This document shows positions 26,304 to 35,854 of a DNA stretch of 64,000 bases, piece after piece. Below the pieces are notes generated by a model. That model was not told the DNA's origin. It saw nothing but the letters and a program-made list of their open reading frames with translations, and searched no databases. Source of the stretch: an uncultured bacterium (GTDB taxonomy: Bacteria > Muiribacteriota > Ozemobacteria > Ozemobacterales > Ozemobacteraceae); assembly GCA_937949615.1 (NCBI GenBank), contig CALEDQ010000028.1, positions 1-64,000 on the forward strand, read 5' to 3'. The position numbers were made by a program, and so were the translations under genes. The stretch's first letter is position 1. Every line of letters starts with the position of its first letter.

Positions 26304-27857
26304 TTACCAGGTGTCATTGTCAACAGGCCATGAAGAAATATTCGGTCTGGTTTTTCCGCGGAAAACTTCAAGCAATGCCTTTATAGCTGGGGTTCTGAAG
26401 CCGAAAGTCGCGGCACAGCTGCCTATGTCGGTGCAGCCGGCAAGATCATAAGGATTGCGCAAAGCGACAACGGCTATATTTGTGGTTTTGCTCCTGATGG
26501 CTCTGGCTGCCTGCAGCTGATCTTTGAACAGATGGCCATTGTAGGTGAAAAAAACAACCCGGGTTGCAGCATCGATGTTGAGCTGGGCAAGGCCGGCTGA
26601 AAGCTCATTGAATGGGCATTTTGGCTCATAGACAAAAGTTGCGGCCTTTGGGTATTCTTCGCCGAGAATTTTGATCAGACTGCCCTGTTTATGCTCTTCC
26701 TCAACCTGTACCAGAGAAGAGATCTGCGGCACGACGAACAGTATGTCGGAACCGTCACCCTGCATCGGTATCATTTCTGATGAGCAGCGCAGAAACTTGA
26801 CACTTTTTTCATGCAGTTCTTTTATCAGGGGAACATGTTGCCGCTGCCAGTCACTGATTGCTCCGGTTGACTCTGCTTCGGGCAGGCGCTTTCTGGCGGC
26901 AGCAATTCTTGCAAGGCTTTCGTCGACGCGTCTGGCGGTTTCCTTGTTTTCCTGTGCCTGTTTCAAGAGAGTTTCAGCAGTCAGGCGCTGCTGGTCGAGA
27001 CGATGACAGATCAGCAACAGGTCGGCCCCGGCATGAAAAGACATGCTGGCGGCCTGGGCGATTCCGAAAGATTCTGTTATTGCACCCATTTCGAGATCAT
27101 CGGTGACCAGAATGCCTTTGAATTTGAGCTGGTCACGCAGCAGACCTGTTAAAACGCTCTTTGACAGGGTTGCCGGCAGATCTTTCGCCGATTCAAAAGC
27201 AGGAAAGAATACGTGGGCGGTCATGATTGCGGCAACATCGGCTTCTATGGCTTTTTTGAAGGGCAGCAGTTCAAAGTTGTGCAGATGCTCGGCAGGGTAG
27301 GGGATAACCGGCAGGGTAAGGTGTGAATCAACCTGTGCATGCCCTTTCCCGGGAAAATGCTTGGCGCAGGCGAGAACGCCGGCCTTCTGCAGGCCGCGAA
27401 TCGCAGCACTGCCATACAGAGCTACCTGCTCTGGCTTGTCGCCAAATGAACGGGCGCCGATTCCAGGATTATCGGGGTGGTTGATGTCGAGAACCGGCGC
27501 AAGATTCCAGTTCAGGCCGAGACTGAGCATTTCTTTGCCCATGGCGTAATGAGATGCTTCGGTCAGTTCGGTGCTGCCGGTTGCCGCCAGTGCCATGGCA
27601 GACGGGAAAAGACTGCCGCGGCTGAGAATACGCATTACCAGACCGCCTTCCTGGTCGATCGAGGCAAAAATTTTCTGTCCGGCGGCTTCAGAAATCTTTT
27701 TGAGATGGCCGGGAAGCTTTTCCGGGTCGGTGAGGTTTCTGGCAAAAACGATGACCCCGCCGATACCCCACTCTTCAACAAAAGACAGAAATTCGTCTGA
27801 TGGCTCTTCGCCCTGGTAGCCGACTATAAACAACTGACCGATCTGTTTCTTCTGCAT
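26304..27857 (-). CDS. nagZ: Beta-N-acetylhexosaminidase, GH3 family (NagZ-like)
   Basis: This 517-residue enzyme has a GH3 TIM-barrel (residues 1-330) with the NagZ signatures KHFPGKGHAQVDSHL (substrate-assisting His loop) and GILVTDDLEMGAI (nucleophile Asp). A second alpha/beta domain covers about 350-515, so this is the longer two-domain form. NagZ removes GlcNAc from cell-wall fragments during recycling. No signal peptide is seen, consistent with a cytosolic enzyme. AGGAAG precedes the ATG. A NamZ-type exo-muramidase gene at 48643-49878 would be a functional partner. Confidence 0.88.
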   Translation of the reverse strand: MQKKQIGQLFIVGYQGEEPSDEFLSFVEEWGIGGVIVFARNLTDPEKLPGHLKKISEAAGQKIFASIDQEGGLVMRILSRGSLFPSAMALAATGSTELTEASHYAMGKEMLSLGLNWNLAPVLDINHPDNPGIGARSFGDKPEQVALYGSAAIRGLQKAGVLACAKHFPGKGHAQVDSHLTLPVIPYPAEHLHNFELLPFKKAIEADVAAIMTAHVFFPAFESAKDLPATLSKSVLTGLLRDQLKFKGILVTDDLEMGAITESFGIAQAASMSFHAGADLLLICHRLDQQRLTAETLLKQAQENKETARRVDESLARIAAARKRLPEAESTGAISDWQRQHVPLIKELHEKSVKFLRCSSEMIPMQGDGSDILFVVPQISSLVQVEEEHKQGSLIKILGEEYPKAATFVYEPKCPFNELSAGLAQLNIDAATRVVFFTYNGHLFKDQLQAARAIRSKTTNIAVVALRNPYDLAGCTDIGSCAATFGFRTPAIKALLEVFRGKTRPNISSWPVDNDTW

Positions 27858-27912
27858 ATGCTTCCTGGTTAGAAATCTTGGGATTACCCCTGAAAAAAAC
27901 GCCCGCGGGTTA

Positions 27913-27941
27913 TTTAAACAGGTGGCAGAATAGGGTATAAT
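27913..27941 (+). promoter_or_regulatory. Sigma70-type promoter of the PD40-PrsW-hflX operon
   Basis: TTTAAA (27913-27918) and a perfect TATAAT (27936-27941) are spaced by 17 bp. The start codon at 27972 follows a GGAG ribosome site at 27961-27964. The region is shared with the divergent nagZ gene. Confidence 0.65.
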
Positions 27942-27971
27942 GCAGCTGTTAATTTTTCAAGGAGATGCCAC

Positions 27972-29384
27972 ATGTATTGTTTCAAATGCGGAAAGAAGCT
28001 GCCGGCCAGGGTAGTTAACTGCCCTGAATGCGACACCCCTCAGAAACGGCGCCAGCGCTACCGCAGACGAATGATTCTCGGCCTCTTCATCTTTCTCGCC
28101 GGTGCCGTTGCCGGCAGTCTGTTCGATACCCTTTTCTTCAAAGGCCAGGCCTGGGAACATTCCTTTCTGGGTGCGTTTACCGATGGGTCCGAGCAGCCTC
28201 AGCCAGGTCAGCAGGTCGCTTCAAATACCATGATCGATTCTTCTGAAAGTGCCGGCGAAAATAAGATTGATACCGTCTCTGAATCTGCATCTGCTGGAGC
28301 TTCGTTCTCCATGACTGCTGGCGTTTCTACACAGAAAGGCTCTGCTCCGGCAACTCTGAGCCCGGTTGAAAATGCTTCAGACAGCGTGCCGATGTCGGCA
28401 TCTGCTGCGCAGATGCTTTCCGGTAATGCAGAAATTGCTGTCGCTTCAGAATCGTTCTCTGATGTTGCTTCTGCCGCTGCCGCGTCAGGTGTTGATGCCG
28501 CAGCTGAAAAGAAGACTTTTCCGCCCGGCCAGCTGGTGTTCAAGAAGACTGAAGTTCTTGAAAAAAGCGCCAGTTCAGATTATCACGGCTTTATGGCCCG
28601 CGATGGTTCAGAGTTGATTTTTGCTTCTAATCGTCAGAAAGTCGATGACAGACCGGTTTACCAGTGCTTTCGCCGGCCCGCCGACGGCTCCGGAACTGCT
28701 GAAAAGGTTTTTGCCTGGCCAGGAAATGTCTGGACCCCGGAAACGACACCTGACAACCACATGGTCGTTTTTTCAAGCGACAGCAGTAAACCAGAACATA
28801 TTTTCGTTTATGACCGCAAGTCCGGCAACAGCATGCCGCTTACCAGCGGCACCAGTAAAAACATGATGCCGGCCATTTCGCCGGATGGCAGGCTGATTGC
28901 GTTTGTTTCGAACCGCAAGGGCAGCAATGATATCTGGTTGATCGGCCTTGAAGGCAGCAACCTTATGCAGATAACCAGCGGCGAACATGATGACCGCGAA
29001 CCGCGCTGGTCACCTGACGGGTCGGCACTTATTTTTACCAGAATCGTTGAACCTTTGAAAAATTCACAGATCATGAAGGTCACTCTCGAACCTCTTGGCG
29101 AACCGCAGACGTTGATTTCGTCAGCAAAACGCAACTGGCTGGCCGACCTGTCGCCAGATGGGCAGTATCTGGCTTTTACCCGCTCAGAAAGCACGGATGG
29201 CAGCAAAAATTCAATTTTTCTGCACGAGCTTGCAACCGGCAAAGAGAATGCTCTCAAACTGCTTGCCGGGGCAGAATGTTTCAGACCGGTCTGGAACGCC
29301 GACTGCAGCGGTTTTGTTTTTCATGCCACGACCAGCCAGGGCAGAAGCCTTTATCAGGCCGTATTCACCAGGGAGAACCAGTAA
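27972..29384 (+). CDS. Zinc-ribbon membrane protein with PD40/TolB-like beta-propeller
   Basis: This 470-residue protein begins with a zinc ribbon (CFKCGKKL, CPECDTP), then one membrane helix (about 36-55), a Ser/Ala-rich linker (about 75-180), and four to five PD40 repeats (for example AISPDGRLIAFVSNRKGSNDIW and PRWSPDGSALIF) forming a TolB-like propeller. The zinc ribbon would face the cytoplasm and the propeller the periplasm. It starts the operon with prsW-like and hflX genes. The partner of the propeller is unknown. Confidence 0.8.
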   Translation: MYCFKCGKKLPARVVNCPECDTPQKRRQRYRRRMILGLFIFLAGAVAGSLFDTLFFKGQAWEHSFLGAFTDGSEQPQPGQQVASNTMIDSSESAGENKIDTVSESASAGASFSMTAGVSTQKGSAPATLSPVENASDSVPMSASAAQMLSGNAEIAVASESFSDVASAAAASGVDAAAEKKTFPPGQLVFKKTEVLEKSASSDYHGFMARDGSELIFASNRQKVDDRPVYQCFRRPADGSGTAEKVFAWPGNVWTPETTPDNHMVVFSSDSSKPEHIFVYDRKSGNSMPLTSGTSKNMMPAISPDGRLIAFVSNRKGSNDIWLIGLEGSNLMQITSGEHDDREPRWSPDGSALIFTRIVEPLKNSQIMKVTLEPLGEPQTLISSAKRNWLADLSPDGQYLAFTRSESTDGSKNSIFLHELATGKENALKLLAGAECFRPVWNADCSGFVFHATTSQGRSLYQAVFTRENQ

Positions 29385-30233
29385 TTGCCTGAGTCAGTCG
29401 AACTGCTTCTTTCATTGATCCTGCTCTGCCCATTGCTGATTTTTTATTTTCTATTCAAAAAGCACTGGGTCGATCATGATTTGCGCAGGGCTTTCCTGAG
29501 CGGTCTTGTGGCCGGAATTGGCGCGATCGTTATCACCAGAGTCGTATATCTTCCGATTGAATACTTTCTTGGCACGGATCTGCGCTCTTTCATTTCTGGC
29601 TCAGGGGCATGGTTTGTAACTTTGATGGCCTGCGTCGGAATCATTGGCCTCATCGAAGAGTCATTGAAAGCTGCCGGTGGCATGCTCGCCAGTTATTATT
29701 CAGAGTATATGAGGCGTCCCACTGTAATTTTCATGGGGTTCGCCGGCTGCGCCATGAGCTTTTCACTGCTTGAAAACATTCAATATTTCCTGTTATTCGG
29801 TGTTTCTGTCGTCCTGCCGCGCATTGTCATCAGTTCTTCTGCACACCTGTTTTTTTCGAGTATCTGCGCGGTGATCGTGGCCGACGCCATCGTCAGACGG
29901 AACCGGGCTACGGTCGTTTCACTGCGCATTCTTGCCGGTATTGCCGCTGCGGCGGTTGTACATGGTTTTTTTGATTTTGTCGTGTTTCATTTCGATATTC
30001 AGGCGGTCAGCGGTCTGGTTATCAGTCTTCTCGCGCTTTTTCTTCTGGGTGTCTATGAAATCTGGCTGGGAACAATGAAGCTCGATGTTCCTGAAGAAGC
30101 GAGGCTGATGAGCTGCGCCGGCTGTGGTGCCTTTTCTCTTGATCGCGTAAGATTCTGCGGTTTTTGCGGCTCAAGAGTCGTCAGAATGCCGCATCGCCCC
30201 GAATTAAAAGTCACTGATGCTGAGGAATCCTGA
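29385..30233 (+). CDS. PrsW-like intramembrane protease with C-terminal zinc ribbon
   Basis: This 282-residue protein has about eight membrane helices. PrsW-family motifs are present: GLIEESLKAAG (EExxK), FSLLENIQYF, and HGFFDFVVF. PrsW in Bacillus cuts an anti-sigma factor. The C-terminus (about 240-270) carries a four-Cys zinc ribbon, SCAGCG and FCGFCGS. The start is TTG, directly after the stop of the upstream gene (TAATTG), with GGGAG upstream. The upstream product also has a zinc ribbon, so the two may be functionally linked. Confidence 0.8.
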   Translation: MPESVELLLSLILLCPLLIFYFLFKKHWVDHDLRRAFLSGLVAGIGAIVITRVVYLPIEYFLGTDLRSFISGSGAWFVTLMACVGIIGLIEESLKAAGGMLASYYSEYMRRPTVIFMGFAGCAMSFSLLENIQYFLLFGVSVVLPRIVISSSAHLFFSSICAVIVADAIVRRNRATVVSLRILAGIAAAAVVHGFFDFVVFHFDIQAVSGLVISLLALFLLGVYEIWLGTMKLDVPEEARLMSCAGCGAFSLDRVRFCGFCGSRVVRMPHRPELKVTDAEES

Positions 30234-30235
30234 AA

Positions 30236-31510
30236 ATGGCTGAACTTACCCAGACGGTTTTTGAAAAAGAGCGTGCTATCGGACTTGCTATTCAGATGCC
30301 TGGTCAGACAGACGAAGAAATCAGGCTTTCTCTTGAAGAACTCAGCGAACTGCTGAAAACTGCTGATGTCGATATGGTCGGGACTCTGGTGCAGAAGCGC
30401 GACCGGGTTTCCCGCGCCCTTTACATGGGCAGTGGCAAGATCGACGAGATCGCCGATGCTGCAAAAGCGGCCGATGCCAACCTGATTGTGGCAGATGATG
30501 AGCTCACCGCACTCCAGATAAAGACTATCGAAGAGGCAACCGGCATTCCCGTCTGTGACCGGACCTCGATAATTCTCGAAATATTTGCCAGACATGCCTC
30601 AACCAGAGAGGGAAAACTGCAGGTCGAGCTGGCAAGCATGCAATATCAGCTGTTGCATCTGGTTGGTGGCTACGAAAACCTATCGCGGCAGCGAGGTGGC
30701 ATCGGGGTCAAGGGCCCGGGTGAAACAAAGCTCGAGACCGATCGCCGTGTCATCAAAAACAAGTTGAAAAAACTGCGCGAAGACCTGGAAAAATCGGTTC
30801 AGGATCGCGAACTGCAGAGCCGAAAACGCCAGGATCGCCTGGCAACAGTATTTTCTCTGGTTGGTTATACCAACGCCGGCAAATCAACTCTTCTTAACCG
30901 GCTGACCGGCAGCGAAGTCAAAATCTGTGACGGTCTGTTCACCACGCTTGATCCGACAGCCCGCCGGTTGAATTTTGCCAGCGGCCGCTGGGGAATCGTT
31001 TCTGACACAGTTGGTTTTATCAGCAAGCTGCCTCATTCTCTGATAAAAGCCTTCAGGGCTACTCTTGAAAGTGTTGTACATTCAGAAGTGCTTGTTATTG
31101 TCTGCGATATCTCTGACCCGCATTTTCGTGACAGACTGACTGCTGTCGACGAAGTACTCAAAGAAATCGGGGCTGCGGGTCATCGTGAGCGTCTCTATGT
31201 CTTCAATAAAATAGACAAGCTCCAGGATCTCGATCGGGAAACAATTCTTGCTGCCTACCCCGGCGCTGTGTTTATTTCGGCCCGCACTGGTGCAGGCGTC
31301 GATGAACTGATGGCTCGCCTCGATGAAGTAATCGCCCGGCAATACGTGACTTTGAACCTTCTCCTTTCCACAAAATCCGAGCTGGTAAAAGAAATTATGC
31401 AGAGTGCCATTGTAAAAAGCCAGGAATGGGGCCAGGGAACCGTTAAAATCTGTGCCGAAGTTCCGGCAAAACTTTGTTCCCGGCTCGAAAATTTTGTTGT
31501 CGATTCATAA
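30236..31510 (+). CDS. hflX: GTPase HflX
   Basis: This 424-residue protein has the HflX N-terminal domain (about 20-195, with the glycine-rich RQRGGIGVKGPGETKLE) and a G domain with GYTNAGKSTLLN, DTVGFI and NKID. HflX binds and splits stalled or stressed ribosomes. It starts 2 bp after the PrsW-like stop. Confidence 0.95.
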   Translation: MAELTQTVFEKERAIGLAIQMPGQTDEEIRLSLEELSELLKTADVDMVGTLVQKRDRVSRALYMGSGKIDEIADAAKAADANLIVADDELTALQIKTIEEATGIPVCDRTSIILEIFARHASTREGKLQVELASMQYQLLHLVGGYENLSRQRGGIGVKGPGETKLETDRRVIKNKLKKLREDLEKSVQDRELQSRKRQDRLATVFSLVGYTNAGKSTLLNRLTGSEVKICDGLFTTLDPTARRLNFASGRWGIVSDTVGFISKLPHSLIKAFRATLESVVHSEVLVIVCDISDPHFRDRLTAVDEVLKEIGAAGHRERLYVFNKIDKLQDLDRETILAAYPGAVFISARTGAGVDELMARLDEVIARQYVTLNLLLSTKSELVKEIMQSAIVKSQEWGQGTVKICAEVPAKLCSRLENFVVDS

Positions 31511-31528
31511 TCAGAGAGGGCCTGTAAT

Positions 31529-32305
31529 ATGAAAAAAAGTCTGTCAGTCTTTTATATATGTTTGTTTTTGCCCATTTTTATGCTTTTTGCGCCTTTATCA
31601 GAGGCCAAGTCTCTCAGGCCGCCGCCTGAAGTAGATAAAACGCCGGCAGTTACAGTTCCTGAACCGGCCGGCAGGGCATTGAACGGCGAAGAATGGCAAT
31701 TCTTCAGAATGAATGCCCAATACCGCGGTACTGTTAAAAAGAGCTTTTCCAATCTTGGCTGCGCCATTGCCTGGTTTAAAGATCTTACCCCTGATCAGAC
31801 ACAGATAATTCTGCATGTCAGTGCTGTGCACCCTGAAAAGAAGCGTCAGAAATATGCTTTCAGACTCAATCTGGTGTTGCGCAGACAGGGGGCCGGATAC
31901 AGCCTGGTCAAGAAAGAATATGCCACATTCTCGGGCATTACCGGTGATCGTCAGACCCAGCTTGAGCAGCTTGCTGCCCTCTGGGTCTATATGCGTGCCC
32001 GGTCAAATGAAGCAAAGCTTCTGCCGGAAATTGAAGCCTGCGGGGCCAGGTTGCGTCTGAACGAAACCGTTCTCGGGAAAGGGCGCTCGCGCGAAGTCAA
32101 CTGCAGCTGGCCTGGTCGGCGCAGTTTCAACGGTAAATTCTTTTTTGAGAGAGCAGTAGACCCGGTTTTTAAAGAACTTCTGACTCTCGATAAACTACGC
32201 TTCAAAAGCGGCCGACTTTCGGTTTCGCTGGTTAAAGACACCCAGGAAGCAATTACCAGAGATTTTGGCACCCGCGAACCATTTGCTACCGACGTTTTCA
32301 AATAA
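31529..32305 (+). CDS. Secreted protein of unknown function
   Basis: This 258-residue protein has a signal peptide (residues 1-26, ending SEA). The mature part appears mixed alpha/beta, and I recognise no family. It lies 18 bp after hflX in the same orientation. A weak GAGGG ribosome site precedes the ATG. It ends 12 bp from a convergent GT2 gene. Confidence 0.6.
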   Translation: MKKSLSVFYICLFLPIFMLFAPLSEAKSLRPPPEVDKTPAVTVPEPAGRALNGEEWQFFRMNAQYRGTVKKSFSNLGCAIAWFKDLTPDQTQIILHVSAVHPEKKRQKYAFRLNLVLRRQGAGYSLVKKEYATFSGITGDRQTQLEQLAALWVYMRARSNEAKLLPEIEACGARLRLNETVLGKGRSREVNCSWPGRRSFNGKFFFERAVDPVFKELLTLDKLRFKSGRLSVSLVKDTQEAITRDFGTREPFATDVFK

Positions 32306-32317
32306 ATAGGCAACCCG

Positions 32318-33259
32318 TTATTTTATCGCTTCAGTTTCTTTAATTAAATATTGTGGCCTTCTTTTGGTTTCAAGGTAGGTCTTTGCGAGATATTGCCCAA
32401 GAATCCCAAGGCAGAACATCTGGATGCCACTGGTGAACAGAATGATAACTGCAAGTGACGGCCAGCCGCTCACAGGGTCGCCATACATCAGAGTTCTGAA
32501 GATGATGAAGCAGACAAAAAAGAGAGCGACAAAACAGAAGAAAATCCCCATAAGTGCCGAAAAGGCCAGGGGAACAGTAGAAAAGGCCGTTATTCCTTCA
32601 AGGGAGTAAAGAAACAGACTCCAGAAAGACCACTTGGTGTTGCCGGCGGCTCTCTGGACATTCTCATATTCAATCCAGTGGGTTTTAAAGCCAACCCATT
32701 CGTTGATTCCCTTGGTAAATCTGTTGTATTCAGGCAGCTGCAGTATGGCATCCGCTACTTTCCTGCTGAACAGTCGAAAATCTCTTGCGCCATCGACAAA
32801 TTCAGTTTTGGAAATCATCCTGATCAGTTTGTAATACTGTCTTGCAAAAAAAGACCTGATCGGTGGTTCGCCGGTGCGGTTCGTTCTTCTGGTCGCTGCC
32901 GCATCATACCCGCCTGAGGTTACTGCATTGAACATTTCATAAAGCAATCCAGGGGGATCCTGAAGGTCGGCGTCCATGATTGCGAGATAATCCCCTTTTG
33001 AGTGCTCGAGGCCGGCAAGAATAGCCGCTTCTTTTCCAAAATTGCGCGAGAAGGAAATAAACCTGACCTGTTTGTCTTTTTGACTTAGTTCTCTCGCTAT
33101 CTGCAGGGTTTCATCGCGTGATCCGTCATCGATAAACAGAATTTCAAGATCGACGCCGTTGGCTTTGAATTTTTCAGCTTCAAGACAGACCTCGCGATAA
33201 AAAATCCCGAGAACTTCCTGCTCGTTGTAGCAGGGCACAATTATTGATAAAAGAGTCAT
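32318..33259 (-). CDS. GT2 undecaprenyl-phosphate glycosyltransferase (GtrB/ArnC-like)
   Basis: This 313-residue protein has a GT2 domain (LLSIIVPCYNEQE, DDGSRD, DADLQDPP) followed by two membrane helices (about 235-260 and 270-295). This is the GtrB/ArnC layout, which makes undecaprenyl-phosphate-linked sugar on the cytoplasmic face. It overlaps the following GT-C-like gene by 4 bp, a common pairing of lipid-linked sugar synthase and membrane transferase. Confidence 0.87.
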   Translation of the reverse strand: MTLLSIIVPCYNEQEVLGIFYREVCLEAEKFKANGVDLEILFIDDGSRDETLQIARELSQKDKQVRFISFSRNFGKEAAILAGLEHSKGDYLAIMDADLQDPPGLLYEMFNAVTSGGYDAAATRRTNRTGEPPIRSFFARQYYKLIRMISKTEFVDGARDFRLFSRKVADAILQLPEYNRFTKGINEWVGFKTHWIEYENVQRAAGNTKWSFWSLFLYSLEGITAFSTVPLAFSALMGIFFCFVALFFVCFIIFRTLMYGDPVSGWPSLAVIILFTSGIQMFCLGILGQYLAKTYLETKRRPQYLIKETEAIK

Positions 33260-34797
33260 TTTTGTTTATCGCCTGATGAATAGGATTCTGGAAGTCGCGA
33301 AAAATAGATTGCCTTGTTGGTTTCTTTCTGAATCTGGTATTTTTCTGGCTGAGTGCGCAGAAAGCTTGTCAGACTGCTGTTTGGGCGTAAAAGAAAGGCG
33401 TCGAAATTATATTTATCTATAAGATTCTGCACGTTAAGAAACTTTTCTTTGGCGCGAGGGTCAGACTGTTTAAGGCGGAAAAGGCTGACCATGTCTTTGA
33501 GATTGTGAGGCGAAAACAGGTCGGCCCGGGCGTCCGCAAAGGTTTCTACTTCATTGAAAATCAGAATTTCTCCGAAATCATAGTCGTTATAAAGTCTTTT
33601 GGGATGCTGCTTTTTCACAAATTCGACAAATTCCTTATCGAGAACTTCTGAGATGAGCTTGCCGTTGCGCCAGGTATTGATAGTCTTGCCGCAAAAAAGC
33701 ATGCTGACAATTGCCAGAAGAACACAGATGAAAATAAACATGGGGCGGCCGCCTGAGCCATTCGTTGCTGCCGGAATTTTTCGTGGAATTGCATAGTCAA
33801 AAACGAAGAAACTGGCGGCAATGGAAAATACAATTGAGAACCTGACACTGCGAAAGAGCATGTAGGCAAAGAAAAGAAAGACAAGCAGGTCGAGCCCCTT
33901 GATTTTCTTTTCAGATGCAACAAACGATAGGCTGCAGATGAATATCGGTACAAAGAAAACCAGCAGATGCGAAACTTTTTTGGCATCGGGCGGGTGCCAT
34001 TCTTCTATTATATCCTGCATGAAGGCATCACCCATATTTGCATATGGATAGACAATCATGTCGATGCCATAAGGGTTCAGGCCGATCGCGAAAATCGACA
34101 GAATGCCGATGACGAGAAACAAAATCGACTGTCTTCGGGTGTTTTTGTCAAAATGCAGTTTTCCCCAGGTAAAATCGACAAGGCCTGAGAAAAAGAAGAT
34201 AAAGCATAAAATGTATGAGAGGGTGGAAGAACCGGCGTGCAGATTTGCCCATAAGAAAGAAAAAATCGGGATCAGAAAAATGGCTTTCGAATTTTCATTT
34301 TTTTTGAATTCATACAGGCAATAAAGAGTTGCAAAAATCAGGTAATAGCTGAAGACCTGCGGTCGGCCGTAAAACAACGTGAATAACTGCACCATCGGGG
34401 CAAGGAAAATGGTTGCGGTTATAAAATTCTGGCAGATGGCCGTGCGGTTTCTTACAAGGATTAACAGCATCATCAGAATGGCTGCTGATAAAGAGAAGAT
34501 AAAAATTCCCGGTGCCCCTGACGCGCGAAAGATTAAATGGAAAAAAATCTGTGAAAGCCACTCGTGTGAAACCCAGACGATAGCCTTTTCTTTCGCATAC
34601 CAGGAAAAAGCATCGACGCCAGGCAGTGAGCGGTTGTTAACCATCCACTCGCCGGCCTTGACATGCCACCAGAAGTCGTTCCCACTTATTCCGTCACTGA
34701 AAACAAACAAAAGGCCCACGAGGAGAGCAGCGGTCAAAACTTTGAAGAGGTTGCCCGTTATCTGTTTTTCTGCGGACTCTTGTTCCATCTGTTTCAC
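33256..34797 (-). CDS. Polytopic GT-C-like membrane protein
   Basis: This 513-residue protein has about ten membrane helices. The first external loop contains GNDFWWHVKAGEW and later VSHEWLSQIFF, an acidic/aromatic pattern common in GT-C-type transferases of unknown specificity. A soluble domain follows residue 380. A GTG at 34797 or ATG at 34788 could be the start; neither has a strong ribosome site. It is coupled to the downstream GT2 gene, suggesting that it uses that enzyme's lipid-linked sugar. Confidence 0.6.
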   Translation of the reverse strand: MKQMEQESAEKQITGNLFKVLTAALLVGLLFVFSDGISGNDFWWHVKAGEWMVNNRSLPGVDAFSWYAKEKAIVWVSHEWLSQIFFHLIFRASGAPGIFIFSLSAAILMMLLILVRNRTAICQNFITATIFLAPMVQLFTLFYGRPQVFSYYLIFATLYCLYEFKKNENSKAIFLIPIFSFLWANLHAGSSTLSYILCFIFFFSGLVDFTWGKLHFDKNTRRQSILFLVIGILSIFAIGLNPYGIDMIVYPYANMGDAFMQDIIEEWHPPDAKKVSHLLVFFVPIFICSLSFVASEKKIKGLDLLVFLFFAYMLFRSVRFSIVFSIAASFFVFDYAIPRKIPAATNGSGGRPMFIFICVLLAIVSMLFCGKTINTWRNGKLISEVLDKEFVEFVKKQHPKRLYNDYDFGEILIFNEVETFADARADLFSPHNLKDMVSLFRLKQSDPRAKEKFLNVQNLIDKYNFDAFLLRPNSSLTSFLRTQPEKYQIQKETNKAIYFSRLPESYSSGDKQK

Positions 34798-34835
34798 CGT
34801 TGCTGAAAAATATCTGAACCGGAATATTTTTAAAC

Positions 34836-35756
34836 TTAAAACTTCAGGTTATCTTCGCGTGTCCATCCGGTTTTTCGGCCATCGTTGTAAATTATTTCAA
34901 ACCAGCGCCAGCGGCCTTCTTTTTGAGTGCTCTTGATTTTTACAACCATACCCTTTGGGAGTTTGCCAAGCTTTTCAGAGGTTGTGTTTGGCTGGCTGCG
35001 AACATTTGCGAAAGTCTGCGCTTCGATGGTGGCACTCTCTGGTAAAGCCTGCCCCTGCGTGTAGGTCGAAACCGTCTCTGATGCCAGAGCGGGCTTTGCA
35101 ATTGCAACCGAAACGAGATTTTCTCTTAAAGCCTCTTTTGCTGCCAGTTTGGCAACTTCAGACGTGTCTATCTTTCCTGAATCATCAGCCTTCTGAACCA
35201 GATTGATCATTATTGATGCCGGCCCCTGAATCAGAAGGTCGTCTCTGACCCAGCCGGATTTACGGTTAAAATCCCATTTGATATGTGTCCAACCATTTTT
35301 CTTTTCGAGTACAACACCTCTGGTACCTTTTCCAACCTTGAAAAACAGCTTGTCGCTGGTTGAAGGACCAGTGCGGACGTTTGTGCCATTTCCGGAGGCA
35401 TAGGCATACCACTTGGGTCCGTTGGGTTCGAATTTTGGTTCGTTTTTGGTCGTTTCGCCAGAAGAAGTGCCTGTTGCAATCGACTTCGCTTCTGTTTTCA
35501 GCAATGAATCAGATTGTAACGGCGATTCTGCAGGCTTTTCAGCATTTACCTGCGCTGTGCCGGCGCTGTCATTATTGTTGATGTTGTAAAGCACCTTGAC
35601 CGTAGACTGGGCTTCGGTTTCGGCATTGGCAACCACCGGGGCTGGCTGATCGCTTCCTGCTTCCATAAGCTTGAACATCTGCTTCCCCATGAATACACCC
35701 AGTGCTATAACTGAGAGCATAATAACAATTATTGAGATTATTTTGGCCTTTTTCAA
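34836..35756 (-). CDS. Membrane-anchored protein with two SH3b domains
   Basis: This 306-residue protein has an N-terminal membrane helix (about residues 5-27), a disordered linker, and two bacterial SH3 domains (about 110-170 with NVRTGPSTSDKLFFKVGKG, and 245-305 with NVRSQPNTTSEKLGKLPKG). Such domains bind peptidoglycan or peptides in the periplasm. The start is TTG with GGAGG upstream and is preceded by a good promoter. It might link the cell wall to the envelope machinery. Confidence 0.82.
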   Translation of the reverse strand: MKKAKIISIIVIMLSVIALGVFMGKQMFKLMEAGSDQPAPVVANAETEAQSTVKVLYNINNNDSAGTAQVNAEKPAESPLQSDSLLKTEAKSIATGTSSGETTKNEPKFEPNGPKWYAYASGNGTNVRTGPSTSDKLFFKVGKGTRGVVLEKKNGWTHIKWDFNRKSGWVRDDLLIQGPASIMINLVQKADDSGKIDTSEVAKLAAKEALRENLVSVAIAKPALASETVSTYTQGQALPESATIEAQTFANVRSQPNTTSEKLGKLPKGMVVKIKSTQKEGRWRWFEIIYNDGRKTGWTREDNLKF

Positions 35757-35786
35757 ACCTGCCCCTCCAACTACTTAAGTGAATTG

Positions 35787-35815
35787 AGTCTAGTACTAAT
35801 AAAAATAGCTGTCAA
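35787..35815 (-). promoter_or_regulatory. Sigma70-type promoter of the SH3 gene
   Basis: On the minus strand a perfect TTGACA (35810-35815) and TAGACT (35787-35792) are spaced by 17 bp. The TTG start at 35756 follows a GGAGG site. Confidence 0.65.
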
Positions 35816-35854
35816 TACCTCAAATTTATTCTGTCAGCTCAATCGATGGCCTGA

